From NCBI RefSeq assembly GCF_047663525.1, contig NC_092597.1, positions 22,522,001 through 22,586,000 on the forward strand: 64,000 nt of DNA, in the 5' to 3' direction. The DNA is from Anas platyrhynchos. Taxonomy: Eukaryota; Chordata; Aves; Anseriformes; Anatidae. Positions 20,707-33,300 of the stretch are shown here, piece by piece (the stretch's first letter is position 1; each line of letters opens with the position of its first letter). Under the pieces are notes generated by a model, which had not been told where the DNA came from, did no database searches, and saw nothing but the letters and a program-made list of their open reading frames with translations. Both the position numbers and the translations under genes were made by a program.

Positions 20707-22381
20707 AAAAACTGGCCAAGAGGTTTTTCTTGCTGTTGTCTGGGGAAGGTCCATGAGCATTGGCAAAACCCAAGAGGACAGAGAGGCTATTTGAGAAAGG
20801 GAAAAACTCAAGAATTTTCCAATAAACATTAATTCTTCCTCACAGAAGTGCATCAGAGGAGAAAATAACCATGGGAAAAGTAATAGCCATAGAAAAGTGG
20901 TCACCAGGAGCCCAGTAAGTCGCCTGATTTCTGATATACGTAAAGTGGCTGACCTGCATCGTTCTCACCTGCATCTTACACAACTGGAAAAACGGTGTTA
21001 TCAGTAAAGCTGAAGCAATCTAATTTAATGCCACTACTCTGGAAAAGTACAGCAACAATCAACAAAGACAGCTGTATATAGATAAAAGGTTAGGAAAAAG
21101 CATCCAAGTTGGCTGAGGGACGTCCTTCTCCCACCTCAGTAAACATGGGGGTGAGCATGAGGGGTGTCGGTGAGCTCGGCTGCAAAGCTTGAGTGTACCA
21201 TTTCCATTCAGACAAGTTTGTTTTAAAGTTATCAATTCAGAATCTTCTTGTTCTTCTGTTGAAGTGACCACTGCACCACACAGAGAAGCAAGGTGATTTA
21301 CCCCAGCAGTGGACAGCTCTTCCACAGCTGATGGTAGGTGTCTCAGAGTTGGTGCTTTTACATTGTAGTTTTTACTGGAAATTATCGCCTGCCCTCATAC
21401 TGAGAATAATCTGTAGTAGCAGACAAAGGTATTGGCTTCAGAGATAGACCCAAATCTATACAATACTGTATAATCTTCTTAGGGTTGCAGGTATTAAACT
21501 GGATTGGCTATTCCTTCAGTAATATGTCCTTCACAACTGACCCTCTCTTGTATTAGAACTCTGTTGCAGAGGCATAGTGAAAATGGGATCATTTTCATCT
21601 GCCTCTCCCTGCACCAGCATCTCCCAAACGGCTGTTAAGTATCAAAGAAATTTCCAGCACTACGTTCAACCGCTGGTATTCCTCATCCTTTTGGACAGCA
21701 TCTTTGTAAGGTAAGCTGTGGAAGTTTGTATGATTGCTTGAGATCTCTTTTGACTGAGACAGTCCAACCAGTGAGAAAGGAGCTGATCAGGACCTGACTT
21801 GTAAGACACAATATTCTCTGGAAAAGAAGTGCTGAAGTTACAAAACTAGAGGAAACAAAGGGGCTGATGGTCAGGTATTGCTGAAAGGCTGGAGAGCTCA
21901 TAACAGTTCATCCTAGCTTTGGTTATAGTTCTTGCAAAAGGTCTATTTAAACAGCTTATTCCGGAGAGGAGTAAAACTGAGCATTTAAATAGGGGGATGT
22001 ATTCACATGTCTTCTGTTCCCCGTGTGTCTTTCTTTTCACTCTTTTATTTTTATTAGCAAGGGTTATTTGCTGTTAATGTGCAATTTGTGGTAAGTATTG
22101 CATTATTCAGTTCTGCCATATGCATGTTCATGTACTTTTTGCATATCAAAAGCAAAGCTTATACCATCTATTTATCTAGGTACTCCCATGACCCTCTATT
22201 ACTGTTGCCTTAGTGATCCTCCCAACTATTTAAAAGAAGATAATAATGCCTGTCTTGCAAGAAATTTAGGCTGATTACTTCACTGGGTGTTATGCAAGAG
22301 GGTAAGTGTGCTAACTTGCATGAAGAGCTTATCTGAGAATGGCTTACAAAACTGTGATTCACATCCAGCTCAAGAATAGAG

Positions 22382-22398
22382 GAAAAAAAAAAAAAAAA
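22382..22398. repeat. Poly-A run followed by GAGAGA
   Basis: Simple A tract in the INTS14-SLC24A1 spacer. No flanking retroposon body was recognised. Confidence 0.85.
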
Positions 22399-23462
22399 GA
22401 GAGAGAATCCATGAAGAGTGATATTCTAAGGTAAAACATCCAAGCAGTGCTGAAGGGTAAATTCTGTCCAGCCCCTAGTCACTGTCTCCGTACTGTCACA
22501 GATGTAGGCTCTGTTGCTCTAGCATTTATCATTTGTCTCTCTTTCAAAATGCTGCTCAAATAATTGTGCAAGATATGCTAATTATCCCCTAATAAAAGGT
22601 ATGATTACAGTTCTACTTTGCCAGCTCTGTCTTCTACAGAAAGGCTGGAAAATATGTAGTCATAGAAACAAATGGAAGCTCAGCACCCCAAGTGTTACTA
22701 GAACTGAGCCTTCCTTTTGCTTTTCTCAAACTGGAAGTAAAGGCTCACCATTTGCTTGGCTTATATTCTGTGGGAGTCAAGGCTGGAGGGCCACAGAGCA
22801 GCATTGTTGGGAACTATCAAACAGTTTTCATACACCTGTTGAGGTTACCTAAGTGAATAACTGGTCTGTTTCAAGGGAGGTTTTAACAGCATGTGTTTTT
22901 CTTCAGAGCTTCTTTTCTAGCAGTTTAGAGTGCTAATAGGCTCCTTGATAGAAGCCATATCCTCCCTCCTGCAGAATGCTGGCCCAATTATTAATATTGC
23001 AAAATAACTAATGGACTCCAGTGAAAACACAAACCTTAATAGCTCCTCGATGTGAGCATTGAGTGGATCAGAATTCAGCTCAGATTGGACCACCTCAGAC
23101 AATGCCTGCCTTTATTAAGCTAGACCTATGATTATTAATCAGCATAGCCTCCAGCAGTAAAAAAATACAAAGGTAGAAACTTGAATTTAGATCTTACTTT
23201 ACTGGTTTAGGTCCATTTCTATTTATTGAAAAATAGAAAAGCACTCACTGATTGAATGTTACCCATATGGTAGGAGGTTGCACTACTTTCTTTTTCACAC
23301 TAGACCTTCTTTTGCAGGATTCTACACTTTGTGTCATGCAGTTTCACTCCTGATGCCTAAGATCAGTTAGCAGCTCCAATGGTGGATATAAGCGCAAGCT
23401 GCTGATCAAGAGAAGTCTTCAGTGGCTTCTGGACACAGAGCTGATTTTTGAACCTTTAGGAA

Positions 23463-24386
23463 ATGCATTTACCACGGAGAAGGCGGCTACAACGGAACCG
23501 AATCTTTTTCTTGCTTGCCATAGTGTTGCTCCTCTCTGTCTACCAGCTCCAGTTCAGCCCCTCTGCCCTTCCAGCACTGCACACATCACCCCAACCCAAG
23601 GACCCCGTGAAAGTGACCTCCAGGGACCTCTCCAGCAACAAAACTGTCACAACAGGCAATGTCACAGCAGCACCCAAAATAAGGCACTGTGTATATGTGG
23701 ATGCTGAGCCAACTGTGCCCACCACTACATCAGTGGGAACAACACCACAGCGAGAAAATGCCAGTGAAAGCTACCCGGATGAAAAGCCAGCATATGAGTC
23801 CAAAGGAGAATATCCCCAGGACCTATTCAGTGTGGAAGAACGCAGGCAAGGGTGGGTTGTACTTCACATCTTTGGCATGATGTATGTATTTGTGGCCTTG
23901 GCCATAGTGTGTGATGAGTATTTTGTCCCTGCTTTGGGAGTGATCACAGAGAAGTTGCAGATCTCTGAAGATGTGGCTGGAGCCACCTTCATGGCAGCAG
24001 GTGGATCAGCACCAGAACTCTTCACCTCCCTCATAGGTGTCTTCATCTCACACAGCAATGTGGGCATCGGTACCATTGTGGGCTCAGCGGTGTTTAATAT
24101 CCTCTTTGTCATTGGCACCTGTGCCCTCTTCTCAAGGGAGATACTACACCTGACATGGTGGCCTTTATTTAGAGACATCTCATTCTACATTGTAGACTTA
24201 ATGATGCTCATCCTGTTTTTCCTAGACAGTGTCATTGATTGGTGGGAAAGCCTCCTTTTACTGACTGCCTATGCCACATATGTGTTCACTATGAAATACA
24301 ACGTGTACCTAGAACAATGGGTGAAGCAGGAGCTGAACAAGAAGCTAAGTGCTGTGCAGGCAGCATCAGCAGAGCACATACGGAAG
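23463..24386 (+). CDS. SLC24A1: SLC24A1 first coding exon (anchor, extracellular loop, alpha-1 repeat)
   Basis: 308 codons. Hydrophobic anchor [18 protein letters not shown], extracellular loop, then TM segments and the alpha-1 motif [15 protein letters not shown]. It ends in SAEHIRK at a weak donor, AAG|GTTGGT. Reading through would add only a short tail before a stop at 24425. Confidence 0.97.
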
Positions 24387-27300
24387 GTTGGTGTCCTTAT
24401 TGTTCAAAGGGCAAGTTGGAAATAATTCATTCTGTCATAAAACACAATGAAAATCTGCATCTCCTTGACAAAGTGCATACTCAAACAGAACAGACTCCCT
24501 TGAGTCTGCCTGTACACTTCTCCTCTGTCCATTCCCCCTGCTCCTACTCCTACTGCATCTTTGTCCTCTTGACTGGTGCTACTGCCAGCTGTGGAGCAGA
24601 GATTTCACACTGTCCTCTGGCATTGGCATGGTTCACCAGGCAGATGCATGCCTCAGTGATGGCGCTCAAGCCTGTTCTGTTTTGTCCCTTCTGGTCTTCA
24701 CACTCCCTTCACATAATTAAAGGAATGGAAGGAAGAGTGGTGAGGATAGCTGAAGGCGTGCAGAACAGGGAAAGTGCCTTTCTTTCCTCCTGATCTGGCT
24801 TTTGGCCAGGGTTTGTGGCTGGGAGTCCTGAGATCTCATGTGTTACATTCCAGTGGGATGCACATGCAAAATACTGCAGCCATACACATGTGTATCACAG
24901 ATTATCACAAATTACCAGCCCTTCAGACTCAAGGAAACAAACTCTTGTAAGTTAAGCTTACAGAGAATTCACACTAGCATAGAGTACCATGACATGGAGC
25001 TGCTGGGGCTAGCCCTTGGGAAAAATTAATTACTTACACGGAAAGTAATGCTGATCACAGGAAAAAGACATCCCTTTGCACCTTCAGTCTGCCTCAGCTG
25101 GAAAATGAGTCAGAATATAGGTGTTTGGGGATGAAGTCTGGGGCTGTGTACGTCTCCAGGAATCAGAAGGTAGAGGCCTTTTGGGACCATCTCCGCATCC
25201 TCACCAAGGAGCTGCAGGCAGAATCCTGCCTCCCTTAGTGGCCACGTGGCTGTGAGGGGAGCACATGGCTTTGGCTCTTTCAGTAGCATCCATAGCCACT
25301 TGTATTAGCCTTCCCACTGTCTCACAGACACTGGCCTGAAGAACTGCCATTAGATCCTGTAAGGTGAATTAGATTAGATTCCTGCAGGTGAAGCAGTAAT
25401 GGCATTCAGTCCTTTCTCTTCTTGTTTGCATGCAGAAAAGCAGTGGGGCAGTTGCAGACGATGGAACAAAGAAGCCAGCAGATGGGAAGAAGCTGCAGGT
25501 AGGTCTAGGCAACTTAGCTGGGAAAGGAAGCCATATTTTGAGCCCCTCCCCGTGTTAGGTTGTGAATAAAGGTGTCACTTTCTGTATCAAAAAACGTGGA
25601 CCAGATCCCACTTCATGCAAAGAACCAGCCACATTTGGCACTGTATTCTCAGCTTAATTAATTAAGAGAACACCTGGCTGAGTTGTGTCCTCAAAAGGAA
25701 TTTAAAAAAAAACACTAAGAGATATCTCAGGTTGCCCGAGTGGATTTGACTAGCAGAGTGCTATTAGTTCTACACTTTAAACAGGGTAAAACAGGTATAG
25801 AGGAAATCAGAGCATAATTTTTCTGACCTGGTTTTGTGGCTGATTTTCCTCCTGGGCTCCCAGAGCAGAGGCTGGTAGCATCTGTCCTTTCCCACAGCAA
25901 GTACTGAAGGGTTCCTACTGTTCCTAGGGTTGGGAGATCAGCCTCTGCATAAATGCCTCCCCTGCACAGAACAAAGCCAAGAGTTAAGATGTTTTGAGGA
26001 GGAAACTGCTACTGACTGCTGCGTTGTACCTTTCTGTAGCCTGGATCAGCCTTACAGCGAGGCAGCAGCTCAGCCTCCCTGCACAACTCTCAAATGCGCA
26101 GCACCATCTTCCAACTCATGATCCACACCCTGGACCCCCTGGCAGGAGGTGAGTGCATGCTCCACACCCGAGGGACTTCATTTTGCAGCCCTGATCACAG
26201 AGCAGTTTAACCTGGGGGCATGTCTTTTGCTGGTAGAAGCACCACTAAGCATAAAACCGTGAAAATAACTGAAGGCAAGGCCTGTAATTTTTGTCTCATC
26301 ATATTTCCCAGTACACCCCAAGCAGTCATGTCTCTAGAACAGGCACGGGGTGTCAACCACCTCTCTAAGAAGCCTATTCCAGTGTTTGACCAAAGGTGAA
26401 GAGAAAGGTTTCCCTGCCCTTGAAGGATGGAACTAGATGATCTTTAAGGTCCTTTCTAAACCAAACCATTCTGTGATTCTACCCACAGCACTTTGCAGGC
26501 AATGGGCCAACTGCCCAAGATCCAAGAGCTGATAAGCTCAGGACTAAGAGACACCTTTTAAATTGCCCAAGGTGCAGAGGAGCCACATCTCCAGACATAC
26601 TCAGTCTTTCTACACAAGTCTTAAACATGCTACCTTGTATCAATTTTAATCCAAACGCAGGGTGAGGGTTCATTTTCCAAGAAATGCTAAAGAATGTTAA
26701 AAAAGGCATTTTTTAGGTTTTCTTTCCTAGCTTAGCATATGCCTTGTCCCTCCCCTCCCCTGCCCTACTTGTTCTAAAGAGATTATCTGCTGTCCATTCA
26801 AAGAGAGATTGAAGCTAAGCAGATAAATGTCTCTCGTGTCTGTCAGTGAGGTTACAAAAAGGACTCTCCAGATCAAAATCGCAGCAGCATGAACTGACAG
26901 AGGGAACAAAGGAGGCTTTATAAGGACAACAAGAAAGAAAAGCGTCCGTTTTGACAGATTTTAGTGAAGGCACCTATAAAATTACTAATCATAGCCTAAC
27001 AAGAGCCAGACTCATCAGGGTTTGCTGTACTGCCCCCCCCATTCTGCTCCCTGCAAAAAGTGGAGTGAACAGCACAGGGTTAAAACCAAAAACATATGAG
27101 AGGACATTTGATTTAGCATCAGAAAGTGCTAGACCCGAGGGATTGTTGCCACTCAGAGACCCTCCAACACTTTAACTTTCCTGCACCTCTACATGCCTTT
27201 GTGCAGCCTCAGGCGTGCACACACTTGGCTTTCTGACTGAGGTTGGTATCCTCAGCTCAGTGAAACCCTTGGACCTCAGCAGGAGTTGCAGGGACCCAAA

Positions 27301-30300
27301 AGTGCTAGCCCAGGACAAGGAAAGTGTTACAGCACTGCCCCAGCCAGATTTTCATCGAAAAGCCAGGCTTTTCAATGGCTGCAGTGCCGTGACTTGTGAA
27401 GATTGAATAACTAGGACTGGGGAGTGGTTTGGATTTTCCCTCTGAAAGAAAACTTCCCCTCTCATTTCAGCCAGGCAGACTTTGAGTTACTGTCTCTATG
27501 TGCTGCAGCCACTAGATGGTAGCGTGACCTTATGTACCTCAGCAACTCTCATCAGAGCAGCGAGGATGGTCTGCAGTCCCTCCAAAAACCTGTTTTTCCT
27601 TAGACTCTGCTATTATAATGCCACCAAGTTAACCTCTGCCGCAGGTGCATACCTGTTCCACGCAACACTGCTGAAACAGAAAATGTAATGATAAATAAAA
27701 GGTAATGATAAAGAAAGTTACCAATATTACAACAGCACAGCTCTCAGAATCAAGGGGCCAGTGTCCCAGGTACTATGTATCTTGTAGGAGACACTCCTTG
27801 CTCTGGTAAATTCATACCTAAAGAAAAGATAATCCAGAGAAAAAGAATCATTTCTGAATAAACTGAGCCACCTAAGTGCCTTCAGCCTTTGCCAAAAAGA
27901 TGAAGTGACTCCCCCAGGGTGATTCTGAAAAGGATTTGACCCTGCCAAGGTGTTTCATGACTGCAAGCACAGCCTTTGTGTTAATATTACTGCAGCCCTT
28001 CGGTGCCCTCAGGACAGCTGGGTGCCTGGTTCCCATTGATCACCCATAAAGTTCCTCTCTTTGCAGCATGTACAGAACAGTCTGTACCAGACACATTTCT
28101 GTAATTAGGTTCCAGTATAAAAGATGATCCCAAATCAATCTATCTGTCCTCAAGGGTCCTTGTTCCTTCTAGCCAAAGCCTGTAGCATCAGCACTTAGAG
28201 GCTGTGGTAAAGAACACTCCACAAAACAAAAAGGTTGCCGACTATTTCTCAGCAGCTCCTACCTTAACCTACTGCAAGTAGGATCTCTCTAGGGCTTCCT
28301 TACTTATGCTGCAGTTACATTTAACTTGGCAGCACAGAAGCTGTCTCAGAGCAGCAAGAATTAAAAAGTGTGTTAAACTGACAGCACTGGGCCTCCAAAA
28401 ACAACTTCCAGAGGCAAAGGATACAAACTTTGTTTCACTGTTCCTAATGCAAAACCCCTTGCGGAACAGAATTTCTCATTTGAACAATGGATTAAGTTCA
28501 GAATGTTTATTTCTTTTTGTATTAGGAAAAGATTATTATTTAAGTCCTTTTCTCTGCCTACAGAAGATCAGGTGTTTTGCTTTAGAAGTTTTAACGTTTA
28601 CATTGCATTCTGAACTATATTTTTGACAGAAGTTTATGTTTTAAAAGTACCACTTTTAAAATTAGTGATTTCTAGCAACTTTAGTCTTTTCCCTACTTTC
28701 TCTGAAAGTGTGTAGAAGCAGAGCTTGAGTTCTTTCCAAGATCTCCTGGCTAGACACCAGAGGGAACTGTTGAGGAACAAAAGGAAACAAGGATTTTCGA
28801 AACACGGAGGGACCCTCTCATTTCTAAGCCTCCAGACTTACTATCAGATTGTCCTGTACACACTACAGTCAAACAGAGATGATGACAGAAACCTGCTTTT
28901 ACTTTTGGATGAAGGCAAAGGATTCAGCAGCCGTGTTGTTAGAACTGCCTAACTCTCAGTATGTCCCACTTAAAGATTTAATAGTTTTAGAAATTAGACT
29001 AGAATAAAGCAGCAAGCAGTGTTGAGCTCAAAAACTGAAGGCAGCTACAGTTTTTTCTTGCTTCTTTAGCATTCAATCACTTGTTTTAAAGGAGAGAAAC
29101 ATGATACAAAGGGCCAAAAAGAACCATGAGATTAAAAATATATTTTTTTAACTTGCACTTTTAGGACAGCAGAATCCCTCAGATTCATGCCAAATTTTAA
29201 AGAAAAAATCCTCCCCATCATTCATGGTGTAAGTTAGTAAGTTAGTAAGTAAGTTAAATAAGTTGGATTAAATATTAGAGCCAAAGAATTAAATACAAGA
29301 GCTAAATTCAAGGCAGAAGTGCAGCTGCAACCCCAACTACAGGCTGGCAATCCATAGGGCAGAAACCTGCCTGGAGGCTATCTCAGGGCTCCTGGATATA
29401 GGCATGCCTTGTGTGACAGGCTCTCAGACCAGGTGGCACAGTTACCAGCAGAACAAATACTTAAAAAGCAGCACCCAAAGGCAGCTGGAGACCCACCAGT
29501 GCAGCAGCTGAGCGGACTTTGAAGCACACAGCATGAACCTGATGGAGCTTGAAGGGAGATCTCCCTGTACACCAGCTCCTGGAAGCTGATAGCACCCAGT
29601 CAGCACCTCCCCGGTGAGGAAATCACGCCCAGGGACTGCCCTGTCATTGAGAGGGCAGCCTGGCACGCACACCACAGCACCATGAACGCTGGCAGTGCCC
29701 TCAAAGTGCTTGGCCATGACAGGACCTGTGGCTGCACCAGAGGGCTGAGGTCCCTGGCTGCTGAAACAGCGAGCACGGTGCCTGCTCGGCAGAGCTGGGC
29801 TAATCCCCAGCACTAGCAGGGGCTGAGCTGACAGATATCCTTCCTCCCCATGCTGACCTGCAGATCTGGCCAGCTTATAGCCAACTCTTCCTCCAATCTC
29901 AGTACATCCTGCACAGAAAGTGTGTCAGAGGAATTAACACCTTTTTAAATGAGGCTGATCTCACACGAACTGGATAGTGCCCTGGGCCTAAGCTGTTTAT
30001 CCTGACAGAGGGATGCTGCTCACAGGCTCCGCTCAGGTCAGTGCTCACAGCCTGCGGCCCAGGTGAGGGCACGGAGCCAGGAGCTTGAATTTATGTAATC
30101 ACTTTCGGACTGGGCCTGACCGCCCTGACCCTGCTGACAGAAGCTTTTGTGACAGCTTCTGGGAGAAGCTGAACAGAGGAAGAGTGTTTTTCAGTGGTTG
30201 GAGGAGACTGGGAGCAGAAGGTCACCTCTTCGTTGCCTCTCATAGCTTGTGCTTAGCAGCAGCTGAGAGTGAGAATGAAGCAAAACGCTTCATATTCCCT

Positions 30301-33300
30301 CTGTTATGCTTCAACAGCAAATGGAAGCAGAGAGTTGGGCTCTTTGGTCCCAGCCAACCTTTCAAAGGAGCTCATCCTTTTACCTCTCTCCAACCATTCC
30401 AATTTTTATTGGAAATCCAAGCTGGTGAAAAGTGTTTCTGTCAGGGAATCACACCAGAATAGGACTCATCCCCAGAGGCCTCAGTGTCAGAGACCATAAC
30501 AGATCCTGGACACCTATCCAAAATCCACTGATTTTCCTGAGGTTCAGTTCAGAACCGTAGATCTTCCTGCATGGCTTGGACCTGCTACTTCTATTAACTC
30601 AGTATCATGGCAATGAATAAAATGACAGGGCCATGCCCTTGAGGTAAATGACAACAACACATTCTGGTTGCACAGTCAACAGCACAGTAGATTATTTTCC
30701 TCTGAAAGTTTTATCACACTGAGTTAATTTGCAGCCCCCGCCCACAAGCCAGGCATAACTTCTTGTGCCTCTCCATGTACAAACTCTGCGACCCTCAGCT
30801 CAGTCACAGGGTAGGCAGCTCAGCAGAGGATAAAGCTTAGAGCAAAGTGAGGCTTTGCTCTGAGCCGGTGACTTACTCACTTTCAATAAGAGTAGGAGTT
30901 AAGACATTTGAATGCAACATCTAACTATGGAGAAACACAGCTTCAGAGTTTTCTACAAAATAATTACAAAGCAGCTCAGCTGAGCAGAGCATTCTTTTTA
31001 ATAAAAAAAGTCCTCAGCAGTTCCAGAAACACAGGACTGGACACTGCACAGGTGAAAATGATCTCCTGGGTAATCCTTTGCAGGACAGCCTGAGCCATAT
31101 TGAAACTGGATACCAAGAGCTCAGGTTAAGCTCGAAGTGTCTCTCTGACTGGGGAGTCATTCGGATATACTTTGAAATAGCATTTTCCAAAAACCGGAAC
31201 ATAAAATAGTTTTTTTTCCCCTTACCATCAGATTGCCAGGCTGCAAGCAGCACAGCAAAGCCTCTTTAGCAGCCACATGGCAGAAGGAAGGTGTCATTTT
31301 TAGCTTGTACATAATCTAGCCTGAACAAAGTCATCAGCCCTTTGGGAACAAAATTATATTGCATTGAAATTCCTCTTGCTCCCTCTGCATTTACTCCCTG
31401 AAAAGTGCAGATATCCCCTCGTATTACCGAATTGAAAAGGATTTCATCTTCCCTCTAGATCCTCTTTTAAATACAAGGGTATTAGTTACATATCAAATCT
31501 CTGGCATAATTACTGTAGTACTAAGCATTTAAATAAAACACAGTCAACTAGCAGTGGCCAAAACCTTAGGGGCACAGCTAGAAAGGTAACTCAAAATCAA
31601 TGTTGACTGCAAACCAGGTATGAGGAACAAGGCAAGAATAAGGGTATGTTGGTGATGGGGAGGCAGGTAAAGAGGGGCCTGCATAGTTGTCAGCTGCTGA
31701 CAAATGCCTCTTTCTCATTCACAGCAAAATTTAAAGATAAGGTTGACATCCTGAGTAACATAGCCAAGGCCAAGGTGGACTCTCTGGCTGGGCAAGGATC
31801 AAAATCAGAAGGTGAGTGCAAGAAAGGTCAGTGCTGCTTGCCTTATTGCGCTGTAATCCCACACATCCCCAGCTCTCAATATCCAATGGCTGGCAAAGAA
31901 ACGCTACAGTATGACAGATTTTATTACTGATCACAGGTGGCTGCTGTAATAATGCAGCAGAAATCAATTGATGTACACTAACAGTGGACAATAAAAGCCA
32001 TCCCCACACGACCGGCTAGGGAGATAGGTTCCAAACAAAAAACACTGTGAGGATGTAGTGTAAACTGCAACCAGAAGGGTGGAAGAGGGGAAATCAGCCC
32101 ACTGTAGACAGCATTTGGGTGTTGCTGTGCTGCTGATTTTTGGTAGACCCTGTGAATGAGGTGTTCTTTAAAACAAAATACTTTCATTCTAGCCAGGAAA
32201 TTAGGCATGCTTGCAGAAAAGCACAAAAGGGCACAGAAGACTCTTCCACAGAGAAAAACCATGCCGACTGCCTAAAGCAGTTCTAAGGGTCTGTGCATCC
32301 TGACTTCAGATAGTTCTTCCTTTTTCTATTTCACTACTGATACAGCACTTTCTGAAATGATTAGGGAAGAGCTGGCCTATGCTACAATATGGATCTGTAC
32401 TGTTAACAAGGCTGGATATTTAGAAAAATAAGCAAAATTTTGTGTGGGAGGTCCACCTCCAGAAGCTCACTGCTGCAATACAAGAGTCACCTGTGTACCT
32501 AACAACACTGGGCATCCCCCTTATGAATGAGAACAAACAAGAAAAGAAACAAAACAAATTCTTGGTGCAAGTTTTCAGCACCGCATCAACTCCACTGGAT
32601 CATGAGTCAGAGTCAGGCCCTCCCTCTCACCTCTGCTGTGTGTGATCCGTGTATCTGCACTGCTCTCTGTGGTTTCTGCATTCCTCTTGGCTTTGCAGGT
32701 TAAGAGAGGAACAGCACAGAGGATGTTGCATTTATTTCCTTGTATGTGTCAGCACTTTTCTATTGGTACTTGAATATGTACCAAGTGATCAGGGACTGAA
32801 GTCTGGTAGCACGTAACAGTCGTTTTTCAGAAGCATCAGACAGCATCAGTTCCCCAGAGAATGCCATGCTCTAACTGAGAAAAGGGGAAACAAAGCTTTA
32901 CATCTTTCTGGCTTGTAAGGATAGCTCTGATAGTCTTTAGAATCCAGACTGAAACCAAGAAACACTGTTCAGATGGAGATCAGATAATTAGCATTTCCTT
33001 GTTGTTATACATGTGCCTCGTGCAGTAGTTTCAGAGCACTACGTTGATGCTCCTATGACTTTCTGTACCAGGTTGGCCAGATTCTGCCCTGCTTTTACAA
33101 ATGACAATTCACAGTAGACAGAGAGCAGAAAGCATAAGCCACCAGACTAGGTTGAACATGAAATACCACACATTTTTGTAGTAAACATGAACCCACCTGC
33201 TGACACAGGAGGTGATTACCTGATGCTACCATGACTGAAAACGTTATTCCTTCTTGTCAACTTTAGCAGAAGAGGACAAGCAGGCACCGAAGACCGTTCA

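Larger units (their letters stand above)
20441..23462. other. INTS14-SLC24A1 head-to-head spacer, including presumed SLC24A1 5'UTR and promoter
   Basis: 3 kb without a recognised coding exon. It holds an (AAAC)n stretch near 20689-20706 and an A run at about 22382-22398. AT-rich inverted-repeat-like motifs occur at 22577-22587, 22985-22999 and 23129-23142. One or more non-coding SLC24A1 exons probably lie here: a CAG at about 23340 and a TTTAG at 23455-23459 are candidate acceptors, but I cannot choose between them. Confidence 0.55.
26149..31724 (+). other. SLC24A1: SLC24A1 large intron in the cytoplasmic-loop region
   Basis: 5.6 kb. It contains the CR1 fragment at 26331-26480 and a short AAGTTAGT-type tandem repeat at 29231-29266. 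Extra loop exons, as in mammals, were looked for by eye and not found. Small open frames here show no family features. Confidence 0.55.

Noticed and set aside
24239-24793. 184-codon + strand open frame at the end of the main SLC24A1 exon
   Set aside because: It overlaps the coding exon in another frame and then runs into the intron. Composition shows no domain, and the SLC24A1 frame is certain there.
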